From the NCBI RefSeq assembly GCF_001038485.1, contig NZ_LDUE01000060.1:1-64000 (forward strand): DNA of 64,000 bases, given 5' to 3'. Source of the DNA: Ornithinibacillus californiensis (GTDB lineage Bacteria > Bacillota > Bacilli > Bacillales > Amphibacillaceae). The notes under the pieces were generated by a model. It was not told the origin of the DNA. It saw only the letters and a program-made list of their open reading frames with translations, and did no database searches. Position numbers and translations under genes: made by a program. Below are positions 35,046-44,273 of the stretch, in pieces; position 1 is the stretch's first letter; the number at the start of each line of letters is the position of its first letter.

Positions 35046-35291
35046 ATGAAATGGCAAGAAGTAAGAGAATTGTACCCAAGTCAGTTTGTTTTAGTTTCCA
35101 TTCTTGATTACCATGTAGATGGTGATAAGAAGGTTGTAGATGAGGTTGCACCAATTCGTACAATTCCTGAAGAAGAGGCAAATAGAGAGTTTTTTCGTGT
35201 AGAGAAGGGGAATGTAGTTTACCATACATCAAATGATGAATTGGTTATTCATTTGCGTAAAGATCCTATGATCAGGGTGAGACGTCTATAA
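35046..35291 (+). CDS. Small protein partner of the retropepsin-like gene (81 residues)
   Basis: Not recognised as a named family. Soluble; begins MKWQEVRELYPSQFVLVSIL. Its stop codon overlaps the start of the following aspartic protease-like gene (TAATG), so the two are translationally coupled. GAGGAGGG lies upstream. It could be a substrate, regulator or cofactor of the protease (inference). Confidence 0.75.
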   Translation: MKWQEVRELYPSQFVLVSILDYHVDGDKKVVDEVAPIRTIPEEEANREFFRVEKGNVVYHTSNDELVIHLRKDPMIRVRRL

Positions 35292-35668
35292 TGGAAATTT
35301 CATATGATGGGCAACTTATTACTGTCTCCCTATTTGTTAAATTTCGTGGTAAGTCGATTGAAGTACATGATGTAATTATTGATACTGGTTCTTCTCATAC
35401 TGTCATTAGCCCCGATATTCTTGAAGAAATCGATGTAAGATATGAGGAAGGTGACCCAATATATGAAGCATATGGTATTGGGGGTTCAGTTCCATTTTAT
35501 ACAAAAGAAATGGACCAGATACAGATTGGTGACTTCACTATAAATAATGTAGAAATAGATGTAGGAATGTTACCGAAAGAACATAATGGCTTACTAGGAT
35601 TAGATATCTTAAAGAATTATAACTTTATATTGGATTTGGATAAGCTAGAGCTGTATTCTAAAGTTTAG
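35291..35668 (+). CDS. Retropepsin-like aspartic protease
   Basis: 125 residues. The active-site motif reads VIIDTGSSHTVIS (D-T-G-S), and the C-terminal GLLGLDILKNYNFILDL is the second hallmark of single-domain retroviral-type proteases, which work as dimers. No signal peptide or membrane helix, so a cytosolic enzyme. Target unknown. Second gene of an overlapping pair. Confidence 0.85.
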   Translation: MEISYDGQLITVSLFVKFRGKSIEVHDVIIDTGSSHTVISPDILEEIDVRYEEGDPIYEAYGIGGSVPFYTKEMDQIQIGDFTINNVEIDVGMLPKEHNGLLGLDILKNYNFILDLDKLELYSKV

Positions 35669-35814
35669 AGATAGGGTTAAGCAATACTCTTTATTTTATG
35701 GCTCTTTATAGCACCTATTAAATATGAAGGGTCGTATTTGGAGGAGGACACCTACTAGTATCCATACAACTAATATTAAAAATGAACTTAGGGCATACAC
35801 CCTAAGTCCATCTC

Positions 35815-37302
35815 CTAATCCTGCTTCGGGATCTCTACTTCCCAATTAAACTCTTCACCAAATGACAGATCACCAATACTAATTGTGACCTCATCTTTAT
35901 CTTTAATAAAGGATTTCGTTAATCCGAATGTGTTAATCTCACTGCCGACTTGGTAACTTGTCTGGAGAAAATGGTATTCTTTTGCTTCCTCCCCATCATC
36001 AGCCACAGCTGTAAGGGAATTAGGAAATGACCAACCAGCTACTTTAGGAAAGAAGCTAGAAAAATGTATTTGAGCTGTGTCATCCTGTGCACTTTGTTCT
36101 GTAGATATTCCCACAGTAACCCCTTGCTGGTCAAAACGCAGACTTCGTAAAAAGACATACATGTTGTTCACTTCATCCATATATTGATCCATTTCTTTTT
36201 CCACAGGGTCTTCGGAAACACTACCTTCGTAATCTGAAACATCAATGGATAGCTGAAGAGATTCCTCATTCTCCTGTATGAATAAGTGGTCTAACACCAT
36301 GGATATATCATTCTCGGCTAACTCAGGAATCTCAATCAAAAATTCACCTTCATAAAGAGGGTTTATTCTCTCCATAACGGAAATCTTTTCCCCATTACTG
36401 TTTCTAAATTCGCCATAAATACTCTCTAATTTCTGGCCTAAGTCTGATTGAACAGAGCCGAATAGATAGCCTTTACCATTACTCATGTCAAATCTTTTTA
36501 AATTAAATTGTGAGTGAAGAGAAAAGTGCGACTCATTTAATTCATTAGATGTAATCACTTCACTGCCATAAGAGACAGGTATGTTAACCTCCGTTACTGT
36601 AGCTTCTTCATTATGAGCATCAATAGAAAATGAGGCGGTTAGTTCCTTCATACTGGATAACTGATTTTCATCCTCTAGCAAAATTGTTGCAACTCGGTAT
36701 AGTTTGTTATTGAATGCATCACTAAGATACATACCACTCCAAGGACTTGAATTTTCTGTTTCTAGCTGAACGGTTGAACCATCTTCCTTATATAGAACAA
36801 AATCAGAGATATTTCCGGTTAGATGGTTTTCCTCCACTACTTCTTCATTCGTTAGATCCATACTATAAAACAAATAGATTTTATCTTCATGGTACCAGGC
36901 TTTATCCATGTACAATGTTATCTCATCATTTAAGGCGTGTTTTTGATTTAGGTCTATGACTTGATCCAATTCCCTAGCAATTCGATATCCAGGAACAGTT
37001 GCATCATAATAGGCCTCCACATCTTTTGTACTGGTTGCTTCTTTCCAAAGAGACCAATCGGTTTTCGATTCGGCTGCTTCTTCCTCATCTGTAGAAGTAA
37101 TGGGCATATTTCCTTGGAAAAATTGTACGCCTATAACAAACAGTCCAACAAGCAATGCTACAGATAACGCCTGCGGAACCCAATGCTTTTTCCACCCTTT
37201 TGAAGGCTGGATATTTCTATAAAAACGTTCTTTATCTTCCTCATTATAATAATTTTCATTTCCTAGGTACTCATCAAAATCTTCTTTTGATAGCTTACTC
37301 AT
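35815..37302 (-). CDS. Putative membrane anti-sigma factor of ECF pair 1
   Basis: 495 residues: about 40 cytosolic residues, one transmembrane helix (ALSVALLVGLFVIGVQFF, about 45-63) and a large extracellular part. It overlaps the upstream ECF sigma gene by eight bases, the standard sigma/anti-sigma arrangement. No zinc-binding HxxxCxxC motif is seen in the cytosolic part, so it is not a classical ZAS anti-sigma. Role inferred mainly from position and topology. Confidence 0.75.
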   Translation of the reverse strand: MSKLSKEDFDEYLGNENYYNEEDKERFYRNIQPSKGWKKHWVPQALSVALLVGLFVIGVQFFQGNMPITSTDEEEAAESKTDWSLWKEATSTKDVEAYYDATVPGYRIARELDQVIDLNQKHALNDEITLYMDKAWYHEDKIYLFYSMDLTNEEVVEENHLTGNISDFVLYKEDGSTVQLETENSSPWSGMYLSDAFNNKLYRVATILLEDENQLSSMKELTASFSIDAHNEEATVTEVNIPVSYGSEVITSNELNESHFSLHSQFNLKRFDMSNGKGYLFGSVQSDLGQKLESIYGEFRNSNGEKISVMERINPLYEGEFLIEIPELAENDISMVLDHLFIQENEESLQLSIDVSDYEGSVSEDPVEKEMDQYMDEVNNMYVFLRSLRFDQQGVTVGISTEQSAQDDTAQIHFSSFFPKVAGWSFPNSLTAVADDGEEAKEYHFLQTSYQVGSEINTFGLTKSFIKDKDEVTISIGDLSFGEEFNWEVEIPKQD

Positions 37303-37843
37303 CGAAAAATTCTCCCTTCAATTCCAATTTCAGTTTCTCTTTGGCACGCATAATCCGTGTCTTAATGGTTGAGGGATTGACCAGCAGTAGGTCACTAATT
37401 TCTTGGATGCTGAATTCTTTATAGTATTGTAGAATCAATACTTCCCGGTACTTAATTGGTAGATTCATAATCGATTCGATGACTATTTGTTTTTGTTCAT
37501 CTTGTAAAACACTCTGTTCGGGAGTATTCATCGTCGATTTGTCTTTGATTTGGTCCTTCCAGATGATTAACCGGTGGATTGGTGAGCGTAAGTAATCCTT
37601 ACACTTGTTAGCGGTCACTTGGTAAAGCCAATTCTTAAGTGATGCTCTACCTTCGTAAGTGTCTAGTTTCCGATATACGGTTAACATCACTTCCTGAAAG
37701 ATATCATCCATTTGTGCCCGATTCTTCGTATACGTGTAAATAAATCGCTTTAAACTTTCCCCGTATTCCTCCATGATCCACTCGACTGCCCCTTCTCTGT
37801 CACTGGATTGGATGGAGGAAGGTATGTCTATGTTTTGATCCAT
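37295..37843 (-). CDS. ECF RNA polymerase sigma factor 1
   Basis: 182 residues with sigma region 2 (FIYTYTKNRAQMDDIFQEVM, LKNWLYQVTANKCKDYLR) and region 4 (LPIKYREVLILQYYKEFS, IQEISDLLLVNPSTIKTRI). Directs RNA polymerase to a stress regulon that cannot be named from sequence. The ATG at 37843 follows AAGGGG; the longer frame adds a leader without a ribosome site. Confidence 0.93.
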   Translation of the reverse strand: MDQNIDIPSSIQSSDREGAVEWIMEEYGESLKRFIYTYTKNRAQMDDIFQEVMLTVYRKLDTYEGRASLKNWLYQVTANKCKDYLRSPIHRLIIWKDQIKDKSTMNTPEQSVLQDEQKQIVIESIMNLPIKYREVLILQYYKEFSIQEISDLLLVNPSTIKTRIMRAKEKLKLELKGEFFDE

Positions 37844-38038
37844 AAGGTTAACCCCTTTTCTTTCTCTCTCTAACAATCGATTGTAATACTAAAGACGGAT
37901 GAAAACAAAAAAAGTCCCAAAAAGATTTGATAAATTGAAGTTCGAGTAATGCGTAGAATAATCAAACTATTCCATCGTTTATGTTAAACTACATATAGAG
38001 TGTTTAAAAGGTTGTACGTAACTAAGGGGGGCATGAAA

Positions 38039-38737
38039 ATGGAAAAGGCAAAAGTTCTTGTGCTTGGAACGTTTCATATGGCTGAACATGAAGGATTAGA
38101 TTCTCCGAAAAGGCAAGCGGAAATAGAGGAGCTGGTGAGTGCATTAGAAAAATATAAACCAACGAAGATTGCTGTGGAGATGGTACCTGGAGATAGTGAG
38201 TCTTACAATGAAGAATACAAACAGTACAAATTAGGCAATGATCAACTCGGTAGGAATGAAATATACCAAGTTGCTTTTCGTTTAGGTGCAAGTCTGGGGC
38301 ATGAGCAAATCTATCCTACTGATTGGATGGGTGAAGCTGACATGAGCTATGGCGAGATGGACGGATGGCTAAGAGAAAATCAACCCGAGCTTTTCCAGGA
38401 GATTTTTGAAGATTTATCTTTTCCTGAATTAACAAATGACAAAAGTATCATAGATTATTACGAAGAGCTCAATGACCCCATTTTACTTAACAAGCTACAT
38501 AAGATATATGTCAATTTGGCACGTGTAGGGGACATAGGTAATTATATTGGCATGGAATGGTTGAGTTGGTGGTATAAACGGAATTTAATTATGTTCTCTA
38601 ACATATCCCGGCTGATTAACTCGGAGGAAGAACGTATTTTATTTATAGTAGGTAATTCCCACTGTTCCATCGTCACCAAATTCCTGGAAGAAAGTGAGAT
38701 TTGTGAGGTTGTCGAACCTCTACCGTATCTTCGTTGA
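38039..38737 (+). CDS. DUF5694 family protein (TraB/ChaN-like fold)
   Basis: 232 residues beginning KVLVLGTFHMAEHEG, with IAVEMVPGD and the late FIVGNSHCSIV. These are the spaced His/Glu positions seen in the DUF5694 and related TraB/Ere-like families. Function unknown; a hydrolase role has been suggested for the wider fold. ATG at 38039 is seven bases after AAGGGGGG. Confidence 0.8.
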   Translation: MEKAKVLVLGTFHMAEHEGLDSPKRQAEIEELVSALEKYKPTKIAVEMVPGDSESYNEEYKQYKLGNDQLGRNEIYQVAFRLGASLGHEQIYPTDWMGEADMSYGEMDGWLRENQPELFQEIFEDLSFPELTNDKSIIDYYEELNDPILLNKLHKIYVNLARVGDIGNYIGMEWLSWWYKRNLIMFSNISRLINSEEERILFIVGNSHCSIVTKFLEESEICEVVEPLPYLR

Positions 38738-38748
38738 TTCGTGTAAAT

Positions 38749-38776
38749 AAACAGCTTGGATAGCCAAGCTGTTTTT
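38749..38776 (+). terminator. Terminator after the DUF5694 gene
   Basis: AAACAGCTTGG and CCAAGCTGTTT with a 4-base loop, then TTTC and T-rich sequence. Confidence 0.88.
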
Positions 38777-38827
38777 CTTTGTAGAAATAAAAATACGTAC
38801 AGGAGGCCACTGTACGTATCCTTAAAG

Positions 38828-39745
38828 CTAATCTACAAAAATATCAAACGGTTTTGTTTCCTCGCCGTCAATTACTAATATCCAAGTTCCTTGATTAGGA
38901 AACTTAATTTCACCAATGAAATAATATACCGATGCATTAGTTGCTGAATTATAATTCATGGAATCTTGCTTGAATACACCATGTTCAACTACATTACCGT
39001 TTTCGTCTACTAATTTTACACTTATATGTTCTTTGATTTCCCCAGTACTTTCAATCGTCAATACCACTGTCTCCCCAATGCTTAATTCTTCTGGCGAATG
39101 GATTAACGTATAGTGCTCAGTTTTAGGAAATGAAGGTAGAACATCTAGGGTGAACTCACCATGCAATTGATCCTCTACATAAAAGGATAGTTGCCATTCT
39201 CCTTCGGTTGGAAACGGTGAGAATCTCGTCAATGTATGTGCATCCTCGCCATGGAGAGGGGAGTAGAGCTCTCCTTCTGCCAATGTGATTTTCTCGCCGT
39301 ATGTGTTCATGGCCTCAACATGGTAATCTTTTCCTATAAGGGTAGTTGGGTCTCCCCAATAATGGATCATTAGCTTAGCGACCCGTCGTGTATCCTCTGC
39401 CACAAAGTGGTCGAAAACATTTAAAAGGGCAACCTGATTTTCAATGCCTATCACTTCCTTGTTAGAACCTGATAGAGTGAAAATCTTTGCTTCTGGTGCG
39501 GTTAATTCTATTGGTTGAAGTTCCGCCTGATGGAGGGTATTATTCCAGTTCAATTGATATAGGACAAGTATGCTAAATAGAGCAAGGGAAGTAATGATTG
39601 CTATAAAAGGTTTATAAGACGGTCTCTTTCTGACCATTCCATTCCCGGTACTTAGTTTCGAAAGAATTCTTTGTTTTTGTTCCTTATTAAGTGAATGCGC
39701 TGGAAGGTTACGTAGCTCTTCCTGAATTTCTTGGTTATCCCTCAT
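38828..39745 (-). CDS. Putative anti-sigma factor of ECF pair 2
   Basis: 305 residues: a short cytosolic N-terminus with ELRNLPAHSLNKEQKQRILSK, one transmembrane helix (FIAIITSLALFSILVLYQL) and an extracellular beta-sandwich-like part. It overlaps the sigma gene by 11 bases. The N-terminal LP..SLN..QKQRI motif is also seen, diverged, in the anti-sigma of pair 3 (MPQAKLNHEKKDKLI), so the two systems are probably paralogous. Confidence 0.75.
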   Translation of the reverse strand: MRDNQEIQEELRNLPAHSLNKEQKQRILSKLSTGNGMVRKRPSYKPFIAIITSLALFSILVLYQLNWNNTLHQAELQPIELTAPEAKIFTLSGSNKEVIGIENQVALLNVFDHFVAEDTRRVAKLMIHYWGDPTTLIGKDYHVEAMNTYGEKITLAEGELYSPLHGEDAHTLTRFSPFPTEGEWQLSFYVEDQLHGEFTLDVLPSFPKTEHYTLIHSPEELSIGETVVLTIESTGEIKEHISVKLVDENGNVVEHGVFKQDSMNYNSATNASVYYFIGEIKFPNQGTWILVIDGEETKPFDIFVD

Positions 39746-40244
39746 AACAGAACCCCTCCTCCTCTAGAATCTCTTTTATCTTTTTAAGTGCACGATGATA
39801 CATCACATTAACTTTGTTTGTACTGCATTTAAGGATGACACTTGCTTCTTTAGATGAAAGCTCCATAATTCCTCGTAGTATGACCACTTCTTTATATGGA
39901 GAAGGAAGCTGATGGATGGCATTCACTAGTTGCGTCTGTTCAGAGTTTTTCATAATACTATTTTCAATGGTTGTTGCTATGGGCTGTTCGGCTGAAAGGA
40001 TATGTTTAATTCTCTCCCAAACTTTATTTTTTCGATAGCGGTCAATAACGATATTTCTTGCGATGGAAATAAGCCATGTCTTCGGATGGGAATCGCCCTT
40101 AAAACTGGTTAATTTGTTCATTGCTATTAAAAACGTATCCTGTACAAGGTCTTCCACTTCTACAGACCCAGTATAGTAAACTAGAAAACTCGTAACATCT
40201 TGCTCATAGTTATGAAACCAATCTTCAATTGAATGTTCCTCCAT
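39735..40244 (-). CDS. ECF RNA polymerase sigma factor 2 (SigX-like)
   Basis: 169 residues; region 2 VEVEDLVQDTFLIAMNKL and KTWLISIARNIVIDRYRK, region 4 LPSPYKEVVILRGIMELSS and CSTNKVNVMYHRALKKIK. The ATG at 40244 follows GGAGGGG. Confidence 0.92.
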   Translation of the reverse strand: MEEHSIEDWFHNYEQDVTSFLVYYTGSVEVEDLVQDTFLIAMNKLTSFKGDSHPKTWLISIARNIVIDRYRKNKVWERIKHILSAEQPIATTIENSIMKNSEQTQLVNAIHQLPSPYKEVVILRGIMELSSKEASVILKCSTNKVNVMYHRALKKIKEILEEEGFCYEG

Positions 40245-40331
40245 ACGCTTCCCCTCCTTCTTATTTATTTGACGAATCATCACAGAAATAATTACAGAAA
40301 TTAATAAAAACAGTATAAAGAAGTTTTTACA

Positions 40332-40360
40332 TTGAACATATAAGCAAATCGTTATATACT
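40332..40360 (+). promoter_or_regulatory. ars operon promoter
   Basis: TTGAAC at 40332 and TATACT at 40355 with 17-bp spacing. Around and after the -10 box the AT-rich partial dyad CGTTATATACTTATATACG is a plausible ArsR operator. Confidence 0.65.
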
Positions 40361-40391
40361 TATATACGAATACTTAAGGTGGTGAATAGCA

Positions 40392-40736
40392 ATGCTAAAA
40401 ACAGCAATTGAAATGGATAAAGCGGCAAGCATTCTAAAATTACTCGGTGATAAAACTCGTCTTACAATGATGAAAATATTGGATCATCATGACTGCTGTG
40501 TTTGTGAGTTTGTGGAAATTTTTAAAGCGAGCCAACCGTCCATTAGTCAACACCTGCGTAAATTACGAGACTTAGGTTTGGTGAAAGAAGAACGAAGAGG
40601 ACAGTGGATATTTTACTCGATAAATAAAACGAATGAGTATTATCCGTTTATTCAACAGATTCTCGCTCAGCTACCTAGTCAAGATGATAAATTAAAAGAA
40701 TTAGAAGAACAAGGAACACGAATTTCTTGTTGTTAA
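40392..40736 (+). CDS. arsR: ArsR family arsenical-responsive repressor
   Basis: 114 residues; winged helix with KLLGDKTRLTMMKILDHHD, SQPSISQHLRKLRDLGLV and RRGQWIFYSI. The ELCVCDL-like metal site is DCCVCEF, with paired Cys for As(III)/Sb(III). A C-terminal CC pair is also present. Derepresses arsB-arsC on arsenite. First gene of arsRBC. Confidence 0.95.
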   Translation: MLKTAIEMDKAASILKLLGDKTRLTMMKILDHHDCCVCEFVEIFKASQPSISQHLRKLRDLGLVKEERRGQWIFYSINKTNEYYPFIQQILAQLPSQDDKLKELEEQGTRISCC

Positions 40737-40753
40737 CTTGAGGGGGAAATGTT

Positions 40754-42052
40754 TTGACAGCAACGGTTATACTAGCAATAGCGATCTTTTTGGCCACGCT
40801 AATATTAGTAATTTGGCAGCCAAAAGGATTAAATATTGGTTGGTCTGCCTGCGGTGGAGCGATCCTGGCACTTCTTATAGGTGTCGTTGATTATCATGAT
40901 GTGATGGAAGTGACAGGGATTGTATGGAATGCAACCTTGGCTTTTGTCGCGATTATACTTATTTCATTGGTTTTAGATGAGATTGGATTTTTTGAATGGG
41001 CATCGCTGCACATGGCGAGGGCGGCTAAAGGTAATGGAATCAAGATGTTTGTTTATGTCAGTATTCTTGGCGCGCTTGTTGCCGCATTCTTTGCGAATGA
41101 TGGAGCGGCACTAATCCTGACACCGATTGTTTTAGCAATGGTGCGTAACTTGAACTTTAAAGAGAAAATGGTCTTTCCATTTATTATGGCAAGTGGGTTT
41201 ATCGCGGATACAACGTCTTTACCTCTTGTAGTAAGTAACTTAGTAAACATCGTTTCAGCAGACTTCTTTGAAATCGGATTTGTAGAATATGCGACGAGGA
41301 TGTTTTTACCAAATATCTTCTCGTTAGTAGCTACGATTACTGTGCTATTAATTTACTTTAGAAAGAGTATCCCTCGGAACTACGATATATCTCAGTTGAA
41401 GCAACCGTCGGAAGCAATCCGAGATAAGAAGTTATTTAACATCTCGTGGTATGTGCTAGGTGTTTTACTAGTAGGTTACTTCGTGAGTGAATTCATTAAT
41501 CTTCCGGTTTCGATTGTTGCGGGGATCATTGCTATTTTCTTCCTATTATTTGCTCGTAGAAGTGAGGTCGTGAATACGACGGCAGTGATTAAAGGCGCAC
41601 CATGGAATATTGTGTTCTTCTCGATAGGAATGTATGTTGTAGTATTTGGATTGAGAAATGCTGGATTAACTGATTTATTAGCTGATCTAATACAATTAGC
41701 TGCCGAGCAAGGATTGTTTGTTGCAACGATTTCAATGGGATTCATTGCTGCAGTACTATCTTCGATTATGAACAACATGCCGACTGTTATGATTGATGCC
41801 ATTGCCATTGCGGAAACAGATACGACTGGCGTTATCCGTGAAGCATTGATTTATGCGAATGTTATTGGTTCGGACTTAGGTCCAAAAATAACGCCGATTG
41901 GGTCTTTGGCAACTCTGTTATGGCTTCATGTTTTATCCCAAAAAGGAGTTAAAATCTCTTGGGGAACGTATTTTAAAACGGGTATTGTATTAACAATTCC
42001 CATTCTGTTTATTACTCTATTAGGTCTATATCTAACGTTAACGATATTTTAA
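40754..42052 (+). CDS. arsB: Arsenical efflux membrane pump
   Basis: 432 residues, about 12 helices; ArsB family segments [19 protein letters not shown] and [19 protein letters not shown] are clear. Extrudes As(OH)3/Sb(OH)3. TTG start with AGGGGG upstream, 18 bases after arsR. Confidence 0.95.
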   Translation: MTATVILAIAIFLATLILVIWQPKGLNIGWSACGGAILALLIGVVDYHDVMEVTGIVWNATLAFVAIILISLVLDEIGFFEWASLHMARAAKGNGIKMFVYVSILGALVAAFFANDGAALILTPIVLAMVRNLNFKEKMVFPFIMASGFIADTTSLPLVVSNLVNIVSADFFEIGFVEYATRMFLPNIFSLVATITVLLIYFRKSIPRNYDISQLKQPSEAIRDKKLFNISWYVLGVLLVGYFVSEFINLPVSIVAGIIAIFFLLFARRSEVVNTTAVIKGAPWNIVFFSIGMYVVVFGLRNAGLTDLLADLIQLAAEQGLFVATISMGFIAAVLSSIMNNMPTVMIDAIAIAETDTTGVIREALIYANVIGSDLGPKITPIGSLATLLWLHVLSQKGVKISWGTYFKTGIVLTIPILFITLLGLYLTLTIF

Positions 42053-42068
42053 TTAAAGGAGAATTCTA

Positions 42069-42488
42069 ATGGCTAAAAAAACAATCTATTTCTTATGTAC
42101 AGGTAACTCTTGTCGCAGCCAAATGGCAGAAGGTTGGGCGAAAAAACTTCTAGGTGACGAATGGGAAGTTCGAAGTGCTGGAATTGAAGCGCACGGTTTG
42201 AACCCAAACGCAGTGAAGGCGATGAATGAAGTAGGTATTGATATTTCCAATCAAGAATCAGAAATGATTGATAATGAATACCTAAACAACACAACGATGG
42301 CAGTAACGCTTTGCGGAGATGCTGCTGACCGTTGTCCAATGACACCACCACATGTGAAAAGAGAACACTGGGGATTTGATGACCCGGCGAAAGCGGAAGG
42401 AACAGACGAGGAAAAATGGCAAGTCTTCCAACGTGTACGCGATGAGATAGGGGAACGGATTAAGCGCTTTGCAGAGACTGGAGAATAA
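42069..42488 (+). CDS. arsC: Arsenate reductase (thioredoxin-coupled)
   Basis: 139 residues, low-molecular-weight phosphatase fold. P-loop [17 protein letters not shown] (nucleophile Cys10) and the redox pair Cys in [11 protein letters not shown] match the pI258/B. subtilis thioredoxin-dependent class. Reduces arsenate to arsenite for export by ArsB. Confidence 0.97.
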   Translation: MAKKTIYFLCTGNSCRSQMAEGWAKKLLGDEWEVRSAGIEAHGLNPNAVKAMNEVGIDISNQESEMIDNEYLNNTTMAVTLCGDAADRCPMTPPHVKREHWGFDDPAKAEGTDEEKWQVFQRVRDEIGERIKRFAETGE

Positions 42489-42493
42489 TGAGA

Positions 42494-42519
42494 AAGGCCA
42501 TGGAGGAATCCATGGCCTT
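42494..42519. terminator. Bidirectional terminator after arsC
   Basis: AAGGCCATGG and CCATGGCCTT, a perfect 10-bp stem with a 6-base loop between convergent genes. Confidence 0.85.
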
Positions 42520-42530
42520 ATCTTATAGAA

Positions 42531-43634
42531 TTATTTTACTTTGATCTTTAAATAGTGATGAACCGTTCCATTGTTATATTCACCAAAAACCTCATAGACG
42601 TAAGTACCTTTTTCATTAGGGGCATGAAAGGTGTTTTGGTTAGACTCAAATTCTTCAACTCTTTCATTTCCATCCAACAAATAGACCATGAAACTGTCAG
42701 GATTCATAGTAATAAAATCAAGCGTAACAGCTCCATTTTTATCTACTTTCAATGTATCCAGATTCTTCTCAATGTCTTCGTGAAAAACATCTCCAAACAT
42801 CATACTTCCATCTTCTCTTGTTAGGCTACTTGTTCCATTGAAGGCTTTTACTGCATCACTATTAGTGAATGCATTGACGCATGGTATATACGTCTCTGGA
42901 CAATTATCTACCGTATAAACATGGTAGTTTTCACTATTCACTTCATACAACTCAAAGGACTTAGCAATTTTAATAACTTCCTCTAATGGTATTGGATCAC
43001 TGGCTGTTGAGACAATAGTTAGTGTGATATACATATCATCTTCTATCCAAGAAAAATGTGATATTTCTTCACTTGGTGTATAATATTCAGCTTTCAAGCC
43101 ATCATCAAATTCCACAATCTCGTTATACTCTCCTTCACCTATAGGTTGATAGAGGTGTTCGTGATTCGTACTAAACATAAGGATGGTGAATAGTTGTTCA
43201 GGGTTATCACTTGAAAAGTAAGTAATCTGTGGTTGAATAAACTCTACCTTACCCTCTATGATATCATCAATTCCGTTAACGAAAAGCTCCTGATAATGTA
43301 ACTCGCCTACGTTGAAAGGTGCATATGTCGGAAGCTTAATCATGCCACTAAATTTCTCTAAATCTTGAATGTCTGCGAGTTGGTATTCTGCTACTAAACT
43401 TGCTTGAGGAGCGGCGTCATCAAAATTAGGAACAACTAAAATCCATACTAACAATGCAACAACTGCGGTCCCTCCAAGCGGAGCTAACCAACGAAAGACT
43501 GTATTCCAATTACTTCTTTTCTTCTGAGTATCATCATTATGAATGATAGTTTGGATCAATTTGTCTTTCTTTTCGTGATTAAGTTTAGCCTGTGGCATTG
43601 ATTCTAGCTTCCTTTCTAATGAATCTTTATTCAT
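42531..43634 (-). CDS. Putative anti-sigma factor of ECF pair 3
   Basis: 367 residues: cytosolic N-terminus (LERKLESMPQAKLNHEKKDK), one transmembrane helix (APLGGTAVVALLVWILVV) and a long extracellular domain. Overlaps the sigma gene by eight bases. The N-terminal motif resembles that of the pair 2 anti-sigma. Confidence 0.75.
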   Translation of the reverse strand: MNKDSLERKLESMPQAKLNHEKKDKLIQTIIHNDDTQKKRSNWNTVFRWLAPLGGTAVVALLVWILVVPNFDDAAPQASLVAEYQLADIQDLEKFSGMIKLPTYAPFNVGELHYQELFVNGIDDIIEGKVEFIQPQITYFSSDNPEQLFTILMFSTNHEHLYQPIGEGEYNEIVEFDDGLKAEYYTPSEEISHFSWIEDDMYITLTIVSTASDPIPLEEVIKIAKSFELYEVNSENYHVYTVDNCPETYIPCVNAFTNSDAVKAFNGTSSLTREDGSMMFGDVFHEDIEKNLDTLKVDKNGAVTLDFITMNPDSFMVYLLDGNERVEEFESNQNTFHAPNEKGTYVYEVFGEYNNGTVHHYLKIKVK

Positions 43635-44139
43635 GGAGGTTACCTCCTAACTTTTTCTTTAATGCCTTTTTGGAGCGATGGTAGGTAGAGCGAACTTTAT
43701 TCTCACTCCAACCTAATATTTCGGCAGTCTCTGTAACGGTAAATAGATTAATCCCCCGTAAAATGAGTACTTCCCGATATCCAGACTTTAAGGAAAGAAT
43801 GGCATGGTAAAGTTCTTTGTTTTCTTCATTCATATGTAGTAATTGCTCGGGAGTCTCTGTCATTTTTGGTTCGTGTTGAGCTTGGAAAGGGATGATCGAT
43901 TTCCACTTCTTTCGGTTTCTTCGCCTGATTTCATCAATCGTTATGTTCTTGGCGATACTGTATAGCCAGGTTTTTGGACTGGAATTTTGCTGGAAGTGTT
44001 CGAAGCCAGTCATTGCTCGAATGAAAACTTCCTGGACAAAATCATCGACATCCGCTGTACCAAGACGATAGATGAAGAAGTTATAGATTTCATCACTGTA
44101 TTGGTAAAACCAATCGGTGATGACTTTTTCTTTTTCCAT
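43627..44139 (-). CDS. ECF RNA polymerase sigma factor 3
   Basis: 170 residues; region 2 VDDFVQEVFIRAMTGFEHF and KTWLYSIAKNITIDEIRR, region 4 LKSGYREVLILRGINLFTV and GWSENKVRSTYHRSKKALKK. Clearly similar to sigma factor 2, so a paralogue. Encoded just upstream of its anti-sigma. Confidence 0.92.
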   Translation of the reverse strand: MEKEKVITDWFYQYSDEIYNFFIYRLGTADVDDFVQEVFIRAMTGFEHFQQNSSPKTWLYSIAKNITIDEIRRRNRKKWKSIIPFQAQHEPKMTETPEQLLHMNEENKELYHAILSLKSGYREVLILRGINLFTVTETAEILGWSENKVRSTYHRSKKALKKKLGGNLHE

Positions 44140-44221
44140 AGTAAAAACGTCTCCCCTTTTTTCTATCTATCTCTTTAGACGACGTACCAGGTATGGTTAT
44201 CGCACTTTATTTCAAAAAATA

Positions 44222-44249
44222 ACAGAGCACTGCAACATGCATGCTCTGT
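44222..44249 (-). terminator. Terminator of the 44-kb methyltransferase gene
   Basis: ACAGAGCA and TGCTCTGT stem; on the minus strand it is followed by TTATTTTTTG. Confidence 0.75.
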
Positions 44250-44273
44250 AACTCAGATATATTGGCTAGTAAA

